Source: Bacteroidota bacterium (GTDB lineage: Bacteria; Bacteroidota; Ignavibacteria; Ignavibacteriales; Melioribacteraceae). Taken from it: a DNA stretch of 64,000 nucleotides. The notes beneath the pieces are model-generated. The model searched no databases and was not told where the DNA came from. It was given only the letters and a program-made list of their open reading frames with translations. Positions 45,064 through 54,099 of the stretch are shown one piece after another (within the stretch, counting starts at the first letter, position 1; each line of letters opens with the position of its first letter). The stretch lies in the NCBI GenBank assembly GCA_021824635.1, contig JAKAKD010000007.1, forward strand, positions 1 to 64,000, given 5' to 3'. The position numbers and the translations under genes were made by a program.

Positions 45064-45918
45064 TTATTTTCTCTTCGCTTTCAATTCTCCTGCTAAACCG
45101 GAATAATTGCTCAGCTCTGCATCTATTGAACCAATAAGAACCTTTGTTTTTACTTTAACGGGAATTCTTAAAATATCATCGGTGAGCCAGACTACAATGC
45201 TTCCTTCGCTCTTAAAGAGTCCGCCTTCTTTAACAAGAGGCTCCAAAATAATGCAGTCGAACTTTCCGGCGGAAACGGAAATGGTTTCCTTTCCTTTATA
45301 AAGAATTTCTAGAGGATAAGTTTTATCTTTATAAAAATTTTCAAGATGAAATTTATCACCTATTTTCATGTTTGAATAATCGAATGTGCGTGCTAAATAT
45401 AATGCAGAGACAATATCGTTTACGTATTGAGGAATGTCGTAAGATCCTTCCGAAGTTTTAGCTTTACCTTTCCGCTGATCAAAGAATGCGGAGAAATCGC
45501 GCGAGTATCCGCCTTCTCTAATATGCTGTTCAAAACGCCACGGGAAAATTCCTAGAACATCAATGAATGTTTCGTAATGATCTCTAACTTTATAAAACGG
45601 ATCGAATGTAGAAACAGAGCTGACATTAAATGCTACGTTGTAAACATCCCGTCCGGCAATCTTTGCAATTTTTGGAATTGAGTATTCCGCATACCCGGCA
45701 GTAATAAATCCGTAGTTAACTTCGTAAGTAAGTTTTTCTCCGACCTTAAAAGCTTGGTTGTCAATTTTTCTAAATTCATTTTTTTGTGAATATAAATTTC
45801 CGGAGAAACTAATTAAGATCAAGAGAACGATCATGAAATTTTTATGATTCTTGCTCTTGATCATGCTCATAATCTTGATCTTCTTGCGGTAATTTTTAAC
45901 CCTAAATCCAAATTTCAT
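45064..45918 (-). CDS. DUF3108-domain periplasmic protein
   Basis: A 284-aa protein whose ATG 45918 overlaps the stop of the glycosyltransferase gene (ATGA). The N-terminal region before the signal helix (MIVLLILISFSGNLYSQ) is unusually long and is encoded by a dispersed repeat rich in ATGATCAAGA units (45838-45893). ATGs at 45864 and 45834 could therefore be functional starts. The body matches DUF3108: FKVGEKLTYEVNYGFITAGY, VRDHYETFID and FDCIILEPLVKEGG. Function unknown; the family is typical of envelope gene clusters. Confidence 0.85.
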   Translation of the reverse strand: MKFGFRVKNYRKKIKIMSMIKSKNHKNFMIVLLILISFSGNLYSQKNEFRKIDNQAFKVGEKLTYEVNYGFITAGYAEYSIPKIAKIAGRDVYNVAFNVSSVSTFDPFYKVRDHYETFIDVLGIFPWRFEQHIREGGYSRDFSAFFDQRKGKAKTSEGSYDIPQYVNDIVSALYLARTFDYSNMKIGDKFHLENFYKDKTYPLEILYKGKETISVSAGKFDCIILEPLVKEGGLFKSEGSIVVWLTDDILRIPVKVKTKVLIGSIDAELSNYSGLAGELKAKRK

Positions 45919-46955
45919 TTTTCCTCCGTTGGAACATTAGCCAAAATATTTTTTGCCGCATTCACAACTTCTTCTGGTTTGATGCTATCCATGCAATTTA
46001 GTTTCTCGCACTGTTTGCGTGTGCAATTATTACAATCAATTGTCGGTAAAAATATTTTTTTCTTTACCGTATATGGTCCCCAACGCTTCGGAGATGCTGC
46101 AGTAAATTTTGGGTAAAAACCAATAACGTGTTTGCCTAATGCTGCGGCAATATGAATTGGTCCCGTTGAATTCGCAATCATTAAATCTGCCTTATCAATT
46201 AAAGCAGTCATTTCACCAAGGTTAAACATTCCCGCCAAATTTTTTGTTGAGCTATTTACAACAAGCGATTGACAAAGTTCCTTCTCTGAACTGCCGCCTG
46301 TGATCAGTATCTCAATTCCTTCTTTCGATAACGAATTTACAATTACTCTCATTTTCTCTGCCGGAAGATCAACTGCGCTCTTTCCGCTGCCAGGATGAAC
46401 AATAATGATCTTCTTCGAAAAATCTACCTCTTGAGAGGTTAAATAATTTTTAATTTTCTGCTCATTCTCTTTTGAAGTAGAGATCCCGAAAGAAACATTC
46501 TCTTCGTTTACTTGTTCATTAATCCCAAGATGTTGAAGCAACCGGACATTGTATTCAAGTTCATGCCGCTCACCGAATTTTCTGTGTTCATATATTTTCT
46601 TGTTGAAAAAAAACGAATACCAGCGGTAACCTGTTCCAATTCTTTTTTTTATTTTAGAAAGGAAAAGTATAAGCGCGATAGGATATGTAGGATATGCGAC
46701 TACGCACGCATCAAATTTATTTCTAAGCCGAGAAATATTTTTTGATATAGAAGGTTTTCCATTTTCTTCCGATAACGTAATCACTTCGTCAATGTAAGGA
46801 TTATTTAGCGCTAGCGGTTTGGTGTATTCGCGAAGCAGAAATGTAACTTTGCATTCCGGAAAATGTTTCTTGATTAACGATGCCATAGGAAGAGATAGAA
46901 TAACATCTCCTATACGGTCGGTTCGAACAATTAAAATGTTTTTCGGTTGATTCAT
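45915..46955 (-). CDS. Glycosyltransferase family 9 (heptosyltransferase-like)
   Basis: A 346-aa enzyme. KNILIVRTDRIGDVILSLPM at the N-terminus, IIIVHPGSGKSAVDLPAEKM in the middle and MIANSTGPIHIAAALGKHVI near the C-terminus are the GT9 hallmarks (D/E-G-D-x-(I/V)-x-x-x-P, HPG, 'STG.IH.A..LG'). A terminal cysteine-rich stretch (CNNCTRKQCEKLNC) is also common. It probably adds heptose or a related sugar to LPS core. It overlaps both neighbours by 4 bp. Confidence 0.93.
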   Translation of the reverse strand: MNQPKNILIVRTDRIGDVILSLPMASLIKKHFPECKVTFLLREYTKPLALNNPYIDEVITLSEENGKPSISKNISRLRNKFDACVVAYPTYPIALILFLSKIKKRIGTGYRWYSFFFNKKIYEHRKFGERHELEYNVRLLQHLGINEQVNEENVSFGISTSKENEQKIKNYLTSQEVDFSKKIIIVHPGSGKSAVDLPAEKMRVIVNSLSKEGIEILITGGSSEKELCQSLVVNSSTKNLAGMFNLGEMTALIDKADLMIANSTGPIHIAAALGKHVIGFYPKFTAASPKRWGPYTVKKKIFLPTIDCNNCTRKQCEKLNCMDSIKPEEVVNAAKNILANVPTEEK

Positions 46956-47560
46956 TTTTTAGATACGAACGGATTATCCTTTATATAATAGCGCCACGGC
47001 AAATCTACAGATTTTTTAATACCGATTCTTGTTGTAACGGCAATTTTAGCTTGACTGATATTGGCTGATTTGAGAATAAAAATTTCGTCGCCGGTTAAAG
47101 CTGTTCCGTTTTGCTCTCGCTCAATCTTGAACGCTTTGCATAGTTTAGCCGGTCCGTTTGTTAGATTTATAAATTCATTCCGGGTAATCTCTTTCTTGTT
47201 ATAACGGTACTTTGTCATCAAATCAATTCCATCAGCCGGTTGAAGAGCTCGAATTAAAACCGCTTTGCTCTCATTTTCTCTTCCGGTTACAACGTTTGCG
47301 CAGAAGTGCATGCCGTATGTAAAATATACATATAACTTTCCTCCCTCACTAAACATTACTTCGTTCCGTTTTGTCTTTCCGCCGAAGGAGTGAGATGCTT
47401 CGTCAATTGAACCGTCATATGCTTCGACTTCAACAATGATTCCGGAGATAATTTTTCTCCCAATTTTCCGTGTGAATAATTTTCCTAGTAATCCTTTTGC
47501 AACAGTATGAACGTCTCGCGTATAAAAATTTTTGGAAAGTTTTCGTTTCTTGTCCATCAT
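46952..47560 (-). CDS. 3-methyladenine DNA glycosylase (AAG/Mpg family)
   Basis: A 202-aa base-excision enzyme. Recognised by LLGKLFTRKIGRKIISGIIV, EVEAYDGSIDEASHSFGGKT with catalytic Glu, VYFTYGMHFCANVVTG and AVLIRALQPADG, NGPAKLCKAFKI. It removes alkylated or deaminated purines. The start lies at 47560 (second ATG at 47557). Confidence 0.94.
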   Translation of the reverse strand: MMDKKRKLSKNFYTRDVHTVAKGLLGKLFTRKIGRKIISGIIVEVEAYDGSIDEASHSFGGKTKRNEVMFSEGGKLYVYFTYGMHFCANVVTGRENESKAVLIRALQPADGIDLMTKYRYNKKEITRNEFINLTNGPAKLCKAFKIEREQNGTALTGDEIFILKSANISQAKIAVTTRIGIKKSVDLPWRYYIKDNPFVSKK

Positions 47561-47567
47561 TTAAAGT

Positions 47568-47591
47568 AGAGACGACCGGCAAGTCGTCTCT
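47568..47591. repeat. Small hairpin element AGAGACGAC ... GTCGTCTCT
   Basis: Perfect 9-bp arms around CGGCAA between the TPR gene and the glycosylase gene. It resembles short intergenic palindromes found dispersed in many genomes; it may also weaken read-through, but no U tract follows on the minus strand. Confidence 0.6.
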
Positions 47592-47619
47592 CATAAAATT
47601 TTACTGAATTATTTTACGT

Positions 47620-48282
47620 TTATTGCATCAAAGAATTTATGTCGGAAATCTTTTGAAGATAGATTCCGGCTCTTTCCGGTTTTTGTCTGAGCAGTTCGGC
47701 GTAGATTGAAAGCGCTTCGGTATAATTTTTTTGTGATAGAAATATTTCCGCCATCGTTTCGGAAACAATTTTCTTTATGGGAATTACCGGAGAAGTAATT
47801 TCAATTGCGGGGTCATCAATTTCTTTCGGGATTATTTTTGCTTTGCTCAGTTGCTCTGCAAGAATATCCAGCTTGTCTTCAATTTTTTCGTAGACATTTT
47901 CATCGAGCTCTTCTTTATCATCCGATATAAAAGCAGGTCTCATTGCTTCGCTCAGAGAATTTCTCTCCGAAATAATTTCCATAATTTTCTTTTCATAAAA
48001 TTCTAAAGTTTCCGGAGAGCCCAGAAGCTCGCCTCCAATTGACGCGTAACCTTTTGCTTGATCTTCCTGACCCGCATATGCGTTTGCTATAGCAAGAATA
48101 AAGTATGCTGTGGGATATGATGGATAAATGGTTATTCCGTTCTCTAATATTTTAATTGCATCATTTACGTTCCCTAGTTCAATTTCAGAAGCGGCAACGC
48201 GTGCAAAGAGCGGGGAGTTATCGTTGAACTCGAAAATCAGTTTAATTCTTTCTGTAGCTATATCTCTTTTTGATTCGTTCAC
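47620..48282 (-). CDS. TPR-repeat protein
   Basis: A 220-aa cytoplasmic protein of helix-turn-helix repeats: NVNDAIKILENGITIYPSYP, AYFILAIANAYAGQEDQA and NYTEALSIYAELLRQKPERA. There is no signal peptide or catalytic motif. It overlaps the upstream glycosyltransferase gene by 4 bp and probably supports it or the envelope cluster as a scaffold. Confidence 0.88.
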   Translation of the reverse strand: MNESKRDIATERIKLIFEFNDNSPLFARVAASEIELGNVNDAIKILENGITIYPSYPTAYFILAIANAYAGQEDQAKGYASIGGELLGSPETLEFYEKKIMEIISERNSLSEAMRPAFISDDKEELDENVYEKIEDKLDILAEQLSKAKIIPKEIDDPAIEITSPVIPIKKIVSETMAEIFLSQKNYTEALSIYAELLRQKPERAGIYLQKISDINSLMQ

Positions 48283-49754
48283 TCTGGTAAAAGTTCTTTC
48301 TTAGTGAATGATTGTTTTAAAGACATTATGGAGACTGTCGCAAATCCGAAAAAGAACATCAATTGGAAAGGAAGTGCCGCAATTTCCATGAAATAAACTG
48401 CAGCGCCAACGCCAATTAAACAGTAAGCCGCAAGAAGAAGCTCGACATATGTTGATGGCTGAACTTTTGTCTTTGCTAAATATTTATCCTTTACCGCCGG
48501 CTCACCGGTTTTCTTTTCGGTCTTGAACTTTGGCGTACGCACAAACTCACTTTTTCTATTCATCAATCCTTCAATTACCGCACGAGTATTGTTAAGCGCA
48601 AATCCCATACTCCCTGCCATAAACAAAGGGAAAAGTGTGATCTTTTTTCTCCAATCTGCATGTACATCTTTTTGCGCAAAGAGATAAAATAAAAATGTGC
48701 TGATGAACGCAACCACAAAAATTGCCATGAAGTTGAAGAAGTTCCAGTAAGGTCCGGAATTCTTGATAAAGATAAGAGGCACGTTTAAAATTCCCGCCAT
48801 TAAAGTGAAAGGGAAAACAAGGTTGTTGGTTAAATTAAATGTAGCTTGTAATTTTACACGCAGCGGAATTTTACCTTTCCAAACCATCGGGAGTAATTTC
48901 ATTCCTGTTTCAATTGCGCCTTTAGTCCATCTGAACTGCTGTGCTTTCAACGCGTTCATTTCTGTAGGAAGTTCTGCCGGAGTTGTAAAGTCTCGGAGAT
49001 ACACAAATTTCCATCCTCTAAGCTGTGCGCGGTAGCTTAAATCCAAATCCTCTGTTAATGTATCTGCGTGCCAGTTGCCGGCATCCTCAATACATTCTTT
49101 AAGCCATACGCCGCCCGTTCCGTTAAATTGAATAAAGAATCCCGACTTGTTTCTCACTGTCTGTTCAATTACAAAATGCCCGTCGAGAGCGAGTGCTTGA
49201 ATTTTTGTGAGAATCGAAAAATCTTCATTCAAATGTTCCCAGCGGGTTTGAACCAAACCAATTTTATCAGTAGTAAAATATTTTAATGTTTTGTGAAGAA
49301 AATTTTTCTTTGGAATAAAATCCGCATCGAAGATTGCAACATATTTTCCTTTAGCTGTTTTTAAACCCTCTTTAAGAGCGCCGGCTTTAAAACCCGAACG
49401 GTTTGTTCGCCGGATATGCTGAATATCAAATCCTTCGTTCTGCTTTTCTTTTACTTTCTTAGCAACAATGTCAACAGTTTCGTCATTTGAATCATCGAGC
49501 ACTTGAATTTCCAATTTATCTTTTGGGTAATCCATTTCGCAAATTGCATCTATTAATCTTTCCGCAACATACATCTCGTTAAACATCGGAAGTTGAATTG
49601 TAACCAGATCATTCTCGTGAGATTCTTTAGACTGCGGATTGTTTTTCCGGTACTTGTGATGATAATAAATCATAATGAATCCATGACTTCCAAAGATCAG
49701 AATGATTGATAAAGAAAATATGTAAGTAAAAAGAACTATTTCATCAAATATCAT
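48279..49754 (-). CDS. Membrane glycosyltransferase family 2 (cellulose-synthase-like)
   Basis: A 491-aa processive-type GT2 with one N-terminal and four or more C-terminal membrane helices. Catalytic motifs are in order: QVLDDSNDETVDI (first Asp), FDADFIP (DxD), TLTEDLDLSYRAQLRGW (TED) and KAQQFRWTKGAIE (QxxRW). It polymerises or transfers sugars from nucleotide donors to the periplasmic side; the polymer is unknown. It is 18 bp downstream of the lptE-like gene. Confidence 0.93.
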   Translation of the reverse strand: MIFDEIVLFTYIFSLSIILIFGSHGFIMIYYHHKYRKNNPQSKESHENDLVTIQLPMFNEMYVAERLIDAICEMDYPKDKLEIQVLDDSNDETVDIVAKKVKEKQNEGFDIQHIRRTNRSGFKAGALKEGLKTAKGKYVAIFDADFIPKKNFLHKTLKYFTTDKIGLVQTRWEHLNEDFSILTKIQALALDGHFVIEQTVRNKSGFFIQFNGTGGVWLKECIEDAGNWHADTLTEDLDLSYRAQLRGWKFVYLRDFTTPAELPTEMNALKAQQFRWTKGAIETGMKLLPMVWKGKIPLRVKLQATFNLTNNLVFPFTLMAGILNVPLIFIKNSGPYWNFFNFMAIFVVAFISTFLFYLFAQKDVHADWRKKITLFPLFMAGSMGFALNNTRAVIEGLMNRKSEFVRTPKFKTEKKTGEPAVKDKYLAKTKVQPSTYVELLLAAYCLIGVGAAVYFMEIAALPFQLMFFFGFATVSIMSLKQSFTKKELLPE

Positions 49755-49772
49755 TTAACCGCCTTAAATTAG

Positions 49773-50324
49773 TTACCAATTAGAAACTACACCCAACAAA
49801 ATATCTTCTGCGATTCTATCAATTGCCGTTTGAATTGCCTCATTGCGGACTGAAGTTATATCACCCTCAACAACATAATCGCCGTAGTTGGAAAAATTTT
49901 TGTCGAAAATTTGTTTTTTCTTTACTAAGTCTTTATAAACAGCGTGAACAGTAATTGTAATTCTTCTAGATGTAACTTTTTCTCCGCCGGATACAATATT
50001 AGGCGCATCACTCAAGGCAATAATTGTTCCATCCAGAAATGAATCGGCATTCAGCCGGTCGCTTACAAAAAGCGTATTGTCATCATTGAATTTTTTGATG
50101 AGTTGATCTGTCAGTTTTCTGTTCAAATCAAATTCACCGGATCCGCTTTTATCACTGAATATCGGGATCGAAATAGTTTTTAAATGAGCGGGAACCGAAG
50201 AACCGGTAAAAGAATAACTGCATGACTGTAAATTTACAATCCCGCTTAAAAGTGCAATGGACGCTAAAAAAAGTCTAAGGCACTTAGGCACTTTTTTAAT
50301 TAGGTATTCCTTACTCAATTCCAT
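49773..50324 (-). CDS. lptE: LptE-like LPS-assembly lipoprotein
   Basis: A 183-aa protein with lipobox GIVNLQSCSYSF. HLKTISIPIFSDKSGSGEFD, LTDQLIKKFNDDN and DSFLDGTIIALSDAPNIV match LptE as seen in Bacteroidota, the partner of LptD in LPS export. The start overlaps the sigma-54 regulator's stop by 14 bp. Confidence 0.88.
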   Translation of the reverse strand: MELSKEYLIKKVPKCLRLFLASIALLSGIVNLQSCSYSFTGSSVPAHLKTISIPIFSDKSGSGEFDLNRKLTDQLIKKFNDDNTLFVSDRLNADSFLDGTIIALSDAPNIVSGGEKVTSRRITITVHAVYKDLVKKKQIFDKNFSNYGDYVVEGDITSVRNEAIQTAIDRIAEDILLGVVSNW

Positions 50325-51417
50325 AGTCTTTCAATTTTCTGTAAAGAGTTCGCTCGCTAATCCCCAGCATTTGCGCGGCTCTTCTTCTGTTATATTTAGT
50401 AAAATTAATAGCGTTTAAGATTGCCCGCTTCTCAACTTCTTCAAGAGGGACAACTTCATTCATGCTTTGACTAATGGCAGAATTGTTTATATCGTTTTGA
50501 TTTTTATCCGCTATCTGTTTCAAATCGTTTAAGTCTTTTTTTATCTCTATTAATGCTCTGTAGATCATTTCACGGTCAAGCGATTCTGCGGAACGGTTAA
50601 GATGAACGGGAAGATTTCTTAATTCATCGTCGGCTCTTTTTTCAGTTAGGAGCGGAATAAATGAATCAACATCAAGAGTGCCGGTACGGTTTAACGCAAT
50701 CGAAGTCTCGATTACATTTTTAAGTTCACGTATGTTTCCGGGCCAATTATAATTGGCAAGAAGTTCCTCGGCTTCATGTGTAATTTGCGGAGGAGTTCTT
50801 CTATTATTGTTAGAATAATTTTTTATGAAAAGGGGAGCCAAATCTAAAATGTCACCGCGTCTTTCGCGTAACGGAGGAATATTTAAAGAAACGGCTTTTA
50901 ACCGGAAATATAAATCATTGCGGAATTTTTTTGAATCAACTTCTCTCTGCAAATCTTTATTTGTCGCCGCAATAATTCGCACGTCAACTTTTGTTACTGT
51001 TTCACTGCCAAGCCGCATAAACTCCTGTGTCTCTAACACGCGCAAAAGTTTCACTTGAGTCGTAAGAGGCATTTCGGCAATCTCATCAAGAAAAAGTGTT
51101 CCGCCGTCTGCAACTTCAAAATACCCTTTGCGGTCCTCAGTAGATCCTGTGAAAGAACCTTTTTTGTGACCGAACAACTCGCTTTCAAGAATTCCTTCCG
51201 GAATTGCGCCGCAGTTTACGCTGACCAATTCTTTATTAGCGCGTCTGCTGAATCCGTGAATAGCCTGAGCAAAAATTTCTTTTCCAACTCCGCTTTCTCC
51301 GGTAATTAAAACTGAGATATCCGATTGCGCCACTTGCATTGCAATATCTACCAGATCGCGTATCTCGTGGCTCTTTCCGATTATACCGAATTTTTTCTGA
51401 AACTCTTCTATTTTCAT
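50311..51417 (-). CDS. Sigma-54-dependent transcriptional activator
   Basis: A 368-aa AAA+ regulator without an N-terminal receiver. Walker A GESGVGKEIFAQAIHG, sigma-54 contact loop KGSFTGS (GSFTGS for the usual GAFTGA), Walker B GGTLFLDEIAEMP, NWPGNIRELKNVI, and C-terminal Fis-type HTH YNRRRAAQMLGISERTLYRK. It resembles PspF-type activators. It is the first gene of the run lptE-GT2-TPR-AAG-GT9, so it may control envelope genes. No classic -24/-12 site was identified with certainty. Confidence 0.93.
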   Translation of the reverse strand: MKIEEFQKKFGIIGKSHEIRDLVDIAMQVAQSDISVLITGESGVGKEIFAQAIHGFSRRANKELVSVNCGAIPEGILESELFGHKKGSFTGSTEDRKGYFEVADGGTLFLDEIAEMPLTTQVKLLRVLETQEFMRLGSETVTKVDVRIIAATNKDLQREVDSKKFRNDLYFRLKAVSLNIPPLRERRGDILDLAPLFIKNYSNNNRRTPPQITHEAEELLANYNWPGNIRELKNVIETSIALNRTGTLDVDSFIPLLTEKRADDELRNLPVHLNRSAESLDREMIYRALIEIKKDLNDLKQIADKNQNDINNSAISQSMNEVVPLEEVEKRAILNAINFTKYNRRRAAQMLGISERTLYRKLKDYGIE

Positions 51418-51495
51418 TCTATAATATAGTTAGAAAATTTTTGCTCTTTAAAATAACTGTTTTTAAAACAATATGACTGCCAAAGTTGTGAGTTC

Positions 51496-52206
51496 TTACT
51501 GGTTTATTGGAACAACTCTTCCTTTTAGATTGAATTTCTTTTCTAGAAAATTCAATACCGGTTTGGTTTCCTCTTCATTGGCGAATTTGCCTACATTCAC
51601 AACATTCAATATACTTCCGCCAACTTCCTTTGTGGTGATTTCGGTAAAATAATTTTCTTTTTTCAATTGATCGCTTAATTTTCTGGCGTTATCAACATTT
51701 AAGAAAGCGCCGGCTTGAATTGTGAAATTATTTTCCGTTGCTTCATTTTTCTTCTGTTGTGCAGGCTGCTGAATCTGAGATTCACTTACTGTCTGAGCGC
51801 TTGGCTCTTCAACATCAGGAATTTTCCGGTCGGCTGTTTTGACGTACTGCGATTCCGGAAAATCTTTTTTTAAACGATCGAGGTAGGTTTCTGCTTTTTT
51901 ATAGTATCCAAGAGAATAGTAATAAGAAAAGATTCTGTAAAGAGAAGCGTCTGCGTATTTACTCTCCGGAAATTTTTCAAGAACGGTCGAATATTTTCTT
52001 AGCGCCTCATCACCATCTTTCGTAAGAATGGCATCAAGAAAAATAACAGATGGATCGCCCGGATTTTTGGATTTGAGGTTAAGCAATATAGCTGCCGCAT
52101 TAGATATGTTGCCGCTCTCAATCTGCTTAAGCGCCGGGGAGATATCAACTTCTTGCGAGAATATTTGGTTTGTTAAAAAAACTAGTAGTAGGATATTTCT
52201 TTTCAT
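51496..52206 (-). CDS. Exported TPR + SPOR-domain protein
   Basis: 236 aa from ATG 52206, where a signal peptide begins (MKRNILLLVFLTNQIFSQ). The frame is open upstream through repeat DNA, which I exclude. The middle has TPR-like helices (DEALRKYSTVLEKFPESKYA; YYKKAETYLDRLKKDFPESQ). The C-terminal SPOR domain (NNFTIQAGAFLNVDNARKLS ... YFTEITTKEVGGSILNVVNV) binds denuded peptidoglycan, which places it at the cell wall or division site. Confidence 0.88.
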   Translation of the reverse strand: MKRNILLLVFLTNQIFSQEVDISPALKQIESGNISNAAAILLNLKSKNPGDPSVIFLDAILTKDGDEALRKYSTVLEKFPESKYADASLYRIFSYYYSLGYYKKAETYLDRLKKDFPESQYVKTADRKIPDVEEPSAQTVSESQIQQPAQQKKNEATENNFTIQAGAFLNVDNARKLSDQLKKENYFTEITTKEVGGSILNVVNVGKFANEEETKPVLNFLEKKFNLKGRVVPINQ

Positions 52207-52215
52207 TTTATTAGC

Positions 52216-52250
52216 ACGCTGATGAAGCTGATTAAACAGATTTACGCAGA
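52216..52250. repeat. Left inverted repeat of the GxxExxY cassette
   Basis: The complement of this 35-bp segment matches 52634-52668 at about 29 of 35 positions (TCTGCGTAAATCTGT shared without change). It overlaps the 3' end of the GxxExxY gene and supplies its last codons. Confidence 0.8.
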
Positions 52251-52627
52251 TTAGAGTTTGAGAATATTTTTCTACGAATTTCTGGTTTCTTCCCAAAGTT
52301 CAATAATAAGCCGACCTCGATATCAGTCGCTTTTAAATAATTAATTAGCTGAAATTCATGCTCTTCAATTAAATATTCAGCAGCTTTTAACTCGATTATT
52401 ACTTTATCCTCTACAATTAAGTCGGCAAAATACTCACCAACTCTTATTTCTTTGTATCTAACTTCAATTGGTTTTTGTCTTTCAACTTTAAGATTCATCA
52501 ATTCCAGTTCATATTTCAAGGCATTTTCGTAAACCTTTTCAAGAAAACCGAATCCTAATGAATTATATACTCTATAAAATGCTTCGATAATTTTAGAAGT
52601 TAATTCTTTATGCAAATACTCTTCCAT
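52232..52627 (-). CDS. GxxExxY protein (PD-(D/E)xK-like)
   Basis: A 131-aa protein. GFGFLEKVYENALKYELEL gives the GxxExxY motif; GEYFADLIVEDKVIIELKAA looks like the catalytic D-x(n)-E-x-K of a PD-(D/E)xK nuclease; LINYLKATDIEVGLLLNFG is the family's conserved C-terminal part. The function is not established. The gene is enclosed by a 35-bp inverted repeat, and its final residues (NLRKSV) are encoded by the repeat, which suggests transfer as a cassette. Confidence 0.9.
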   Translation of the reverse strand: MEEYLHKELTSKIIEAFYRVYNSLGFGFLEKVYENALKYELELMNLKVERQKPIEVRYKEIRVGEYFADLIVEDKVIIELKAAEYLIEEHEFQLINYLKATDIEVGLLLNFGKKPEIRRKIFSNSNLRKSV

Positions 52628-52633
52628 TTTATC

Positions 52634-52668
52634 TCTGCGTAAATCTGTCGAATCTGTGTCATCTGCGT
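52634..52668. repeat. Right inverted repeat of the GxxExxY cassette
   Basis: 35 bp, TCTGCGTAAATCTGTCGAAT and onwards, the inverted partner of 52216-52250. Similar units recur at 54895-54970, 55905-55990 and 56765-56860. Confidence 0.8.
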
Positions 52669-52674
52669 TCTATT

Positions 52675-53988
52675 CTATCCGTGAATAACCTCGCCAAACA
52701 ACGTTCCCGAAGTTGCCCGATTGATTTTTACTTTTACATAATCGCCGGTATTAATTTTCTCGTCCCGCGGAAAGACAACAATTTTATTTGTATCTGTTCT
52801 ACCGGCGAGGAAATCATCCGATTTTTTACTGTTGCCTTCGACAAGAATAATTTCTTCGGTGCCAATTTGAGATTGATTGATCTCGAAAGAAATTTGATGC
52901 TGAAGATCAATAATTTCACTCAAGCGTTTTGCTTTTATCTCTTCAGTTATATCATCATTCATTTCGAATGCTTTTGTTCCTTCTCGAGGAGAATACTTAA
53001 ACATATATGCGCCGTCGTAACGTACTCTTTTCATAACATCAAGTGTCATTAAATGATCCTCGTCTGTTTCGGTGGGAAAGCCGGAAATAATATCTGTGGA
53101 GAAACTAACTCCCGGAATAATTGTTCTTGCACGTTCGATTAAATTAAGGTAATGCTCAATTGTGTATGTTCTATTCATTAATTCAAGAATTCTATTTGAT
53201 CCGGATTGAACCGGAAGATGAATGTAATTGCAAATGTTCTGATGTTCTGCTATAGTATGGAGAAGTTTATCTGATAAATCTTGCGGATGGGAAGTAGTAA
53301 ATCGAACACGTATTGAGCGGTCAACAACAGCGGCGGCGGCAAGCAGATCGGCAAAATCATTTCCATTATCGCTGTATGAATTTACATTCTGACCAAGAAG
53401 AGTTACTTCTCTAAATCCTCTTTCGGAAAGCTGTTTGATCTCACTTGCAATTGAATTAAGCGAACGGCTTCTTTCTCGTCCTCTTGTAAAAGGAACAACA
53501 CAGAAAGTGCAAAACTTATCACAGCCGCGCATTACGGAAATCCATGCGTTCAGCCCGTCTTCGCGGTATGGAATAATATCATCATAAGTTTCCGTTCTTG
53601 ATAATTTAACGCCGATACCTTTTTCGCCTGCAAAAGCGGTATCAATAAATTCGGGTATTCGCCGGTATTCGTCCGGACCAACAACGAGATCAACAATTTT
53701 TCTCTCTTCAATTAAATTTTTACGGAGACGTTCTGCCATACATCCCAAAATACCAACCACAGTTCCGTTCCGCCTTCTTTTAATACCACGCAAATGCTCA
53801 AGCCGTGAATATATTTTTTGCTCGGCATTATCGCGTATGCTGCACGTGTTAAGTAGAATTACATTTGCATCGTTTATTTCTTTTGTTAGCTCGTAATTCT
53901 GATTTTTTAAAATGCCCATTACCAATTCTGTATCGGCAAAGTTCATTTGGCAACCGTAAGTTTCAATATATATTTTATTTTTATTCAT
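52675..53988 (-). CDS. miaB: tRNA-2-methylthio-N6-dimethylallyladenosine synthase MiaB
   Basis: 437 aa from ATG 53988 (MNKNKIYIETYGCQMNFADT). Radical-SAM enzyme that adds methylthio to i6A37 of tRNAs. Cluster-binding cysteines are in YGCQMNFAD, LLNTCSIRDNAEQK and ILGCMAERL; the SAM triad is in MRGCDKFCTFCVVPFTRGRE; LLGQNVNSY and HLPVQSGSNRILELMNR follow, then a TRAM domain. ETYGCQMN and CxxRxxAEQK mark MiaB rather than RimO. Confidence 0.96.
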   Translation of the reverse strand: MNKNKIYIETYGCQMNFADTELVMGILKNQNYELTKEINDANVILLNTCSIRDNAEQKIYSRLEHLRGIKRRRNGTVVGILGCMAERLRKNLIEERKIVDLVVGPDEYRRIPEFIDTAFAGEKGIGVKLSRTETYDDIIPYREDGLNAWISVMRGCDKFCTFCVVPFTRGRERSRSLNSIASEIKQLSERGFREVTLLGQNVNSYSDNGNDFADLLAAAAVVDRSIRVRFTTSHPQDLSDKLLHTIAEHQNICNYIHLPVQSGSNRILELMNRTYTIEHYLNLIERARTIIPGVSFSTDIISGFPTETDEDHLMTLDVMKRVRYDGAYMFKYSPREGTKAFEMNDDITEEIKAKRLSEIIDLQHQISFEINQSQIGTEEIILVEGNSKKSDDFLAGRTDTNKIVVFPRDEKINTGDYVKVKINRATSGTLFGEVIHG

Positions 53989-54062
53989 GCTCATGATCTT
54001 TAGTGTGTTTGTTGTTTTTATTCATGCTCTTAATCCTGCTTAGCTCTTGATCAATCAAAGGT

Positions 54063-54098
54063 GATTATGATCATGATTACGATCAAGATTATGAGAAT
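54063..54098. repeat. Left flank repeat of the four-helix-bundle gene
   Basis: An ATGATCATGATTACGATCAA-type segment ending in ATGAGAATA. Its complement resembles the right flank at 54519-54561. Family of short units built from GATCATGAT/GATCAAGAT words. Confidence 0.65.
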
Positions 54099-54099
54099 A

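Noticed and set aside
52207-52296. Extended N-terminus of the SPOR protein
   Set aside because: The extra residues are translated from the inverted repeat of the neighbouring GxxExxY cassette, and a good signal peptide starts at 52206.
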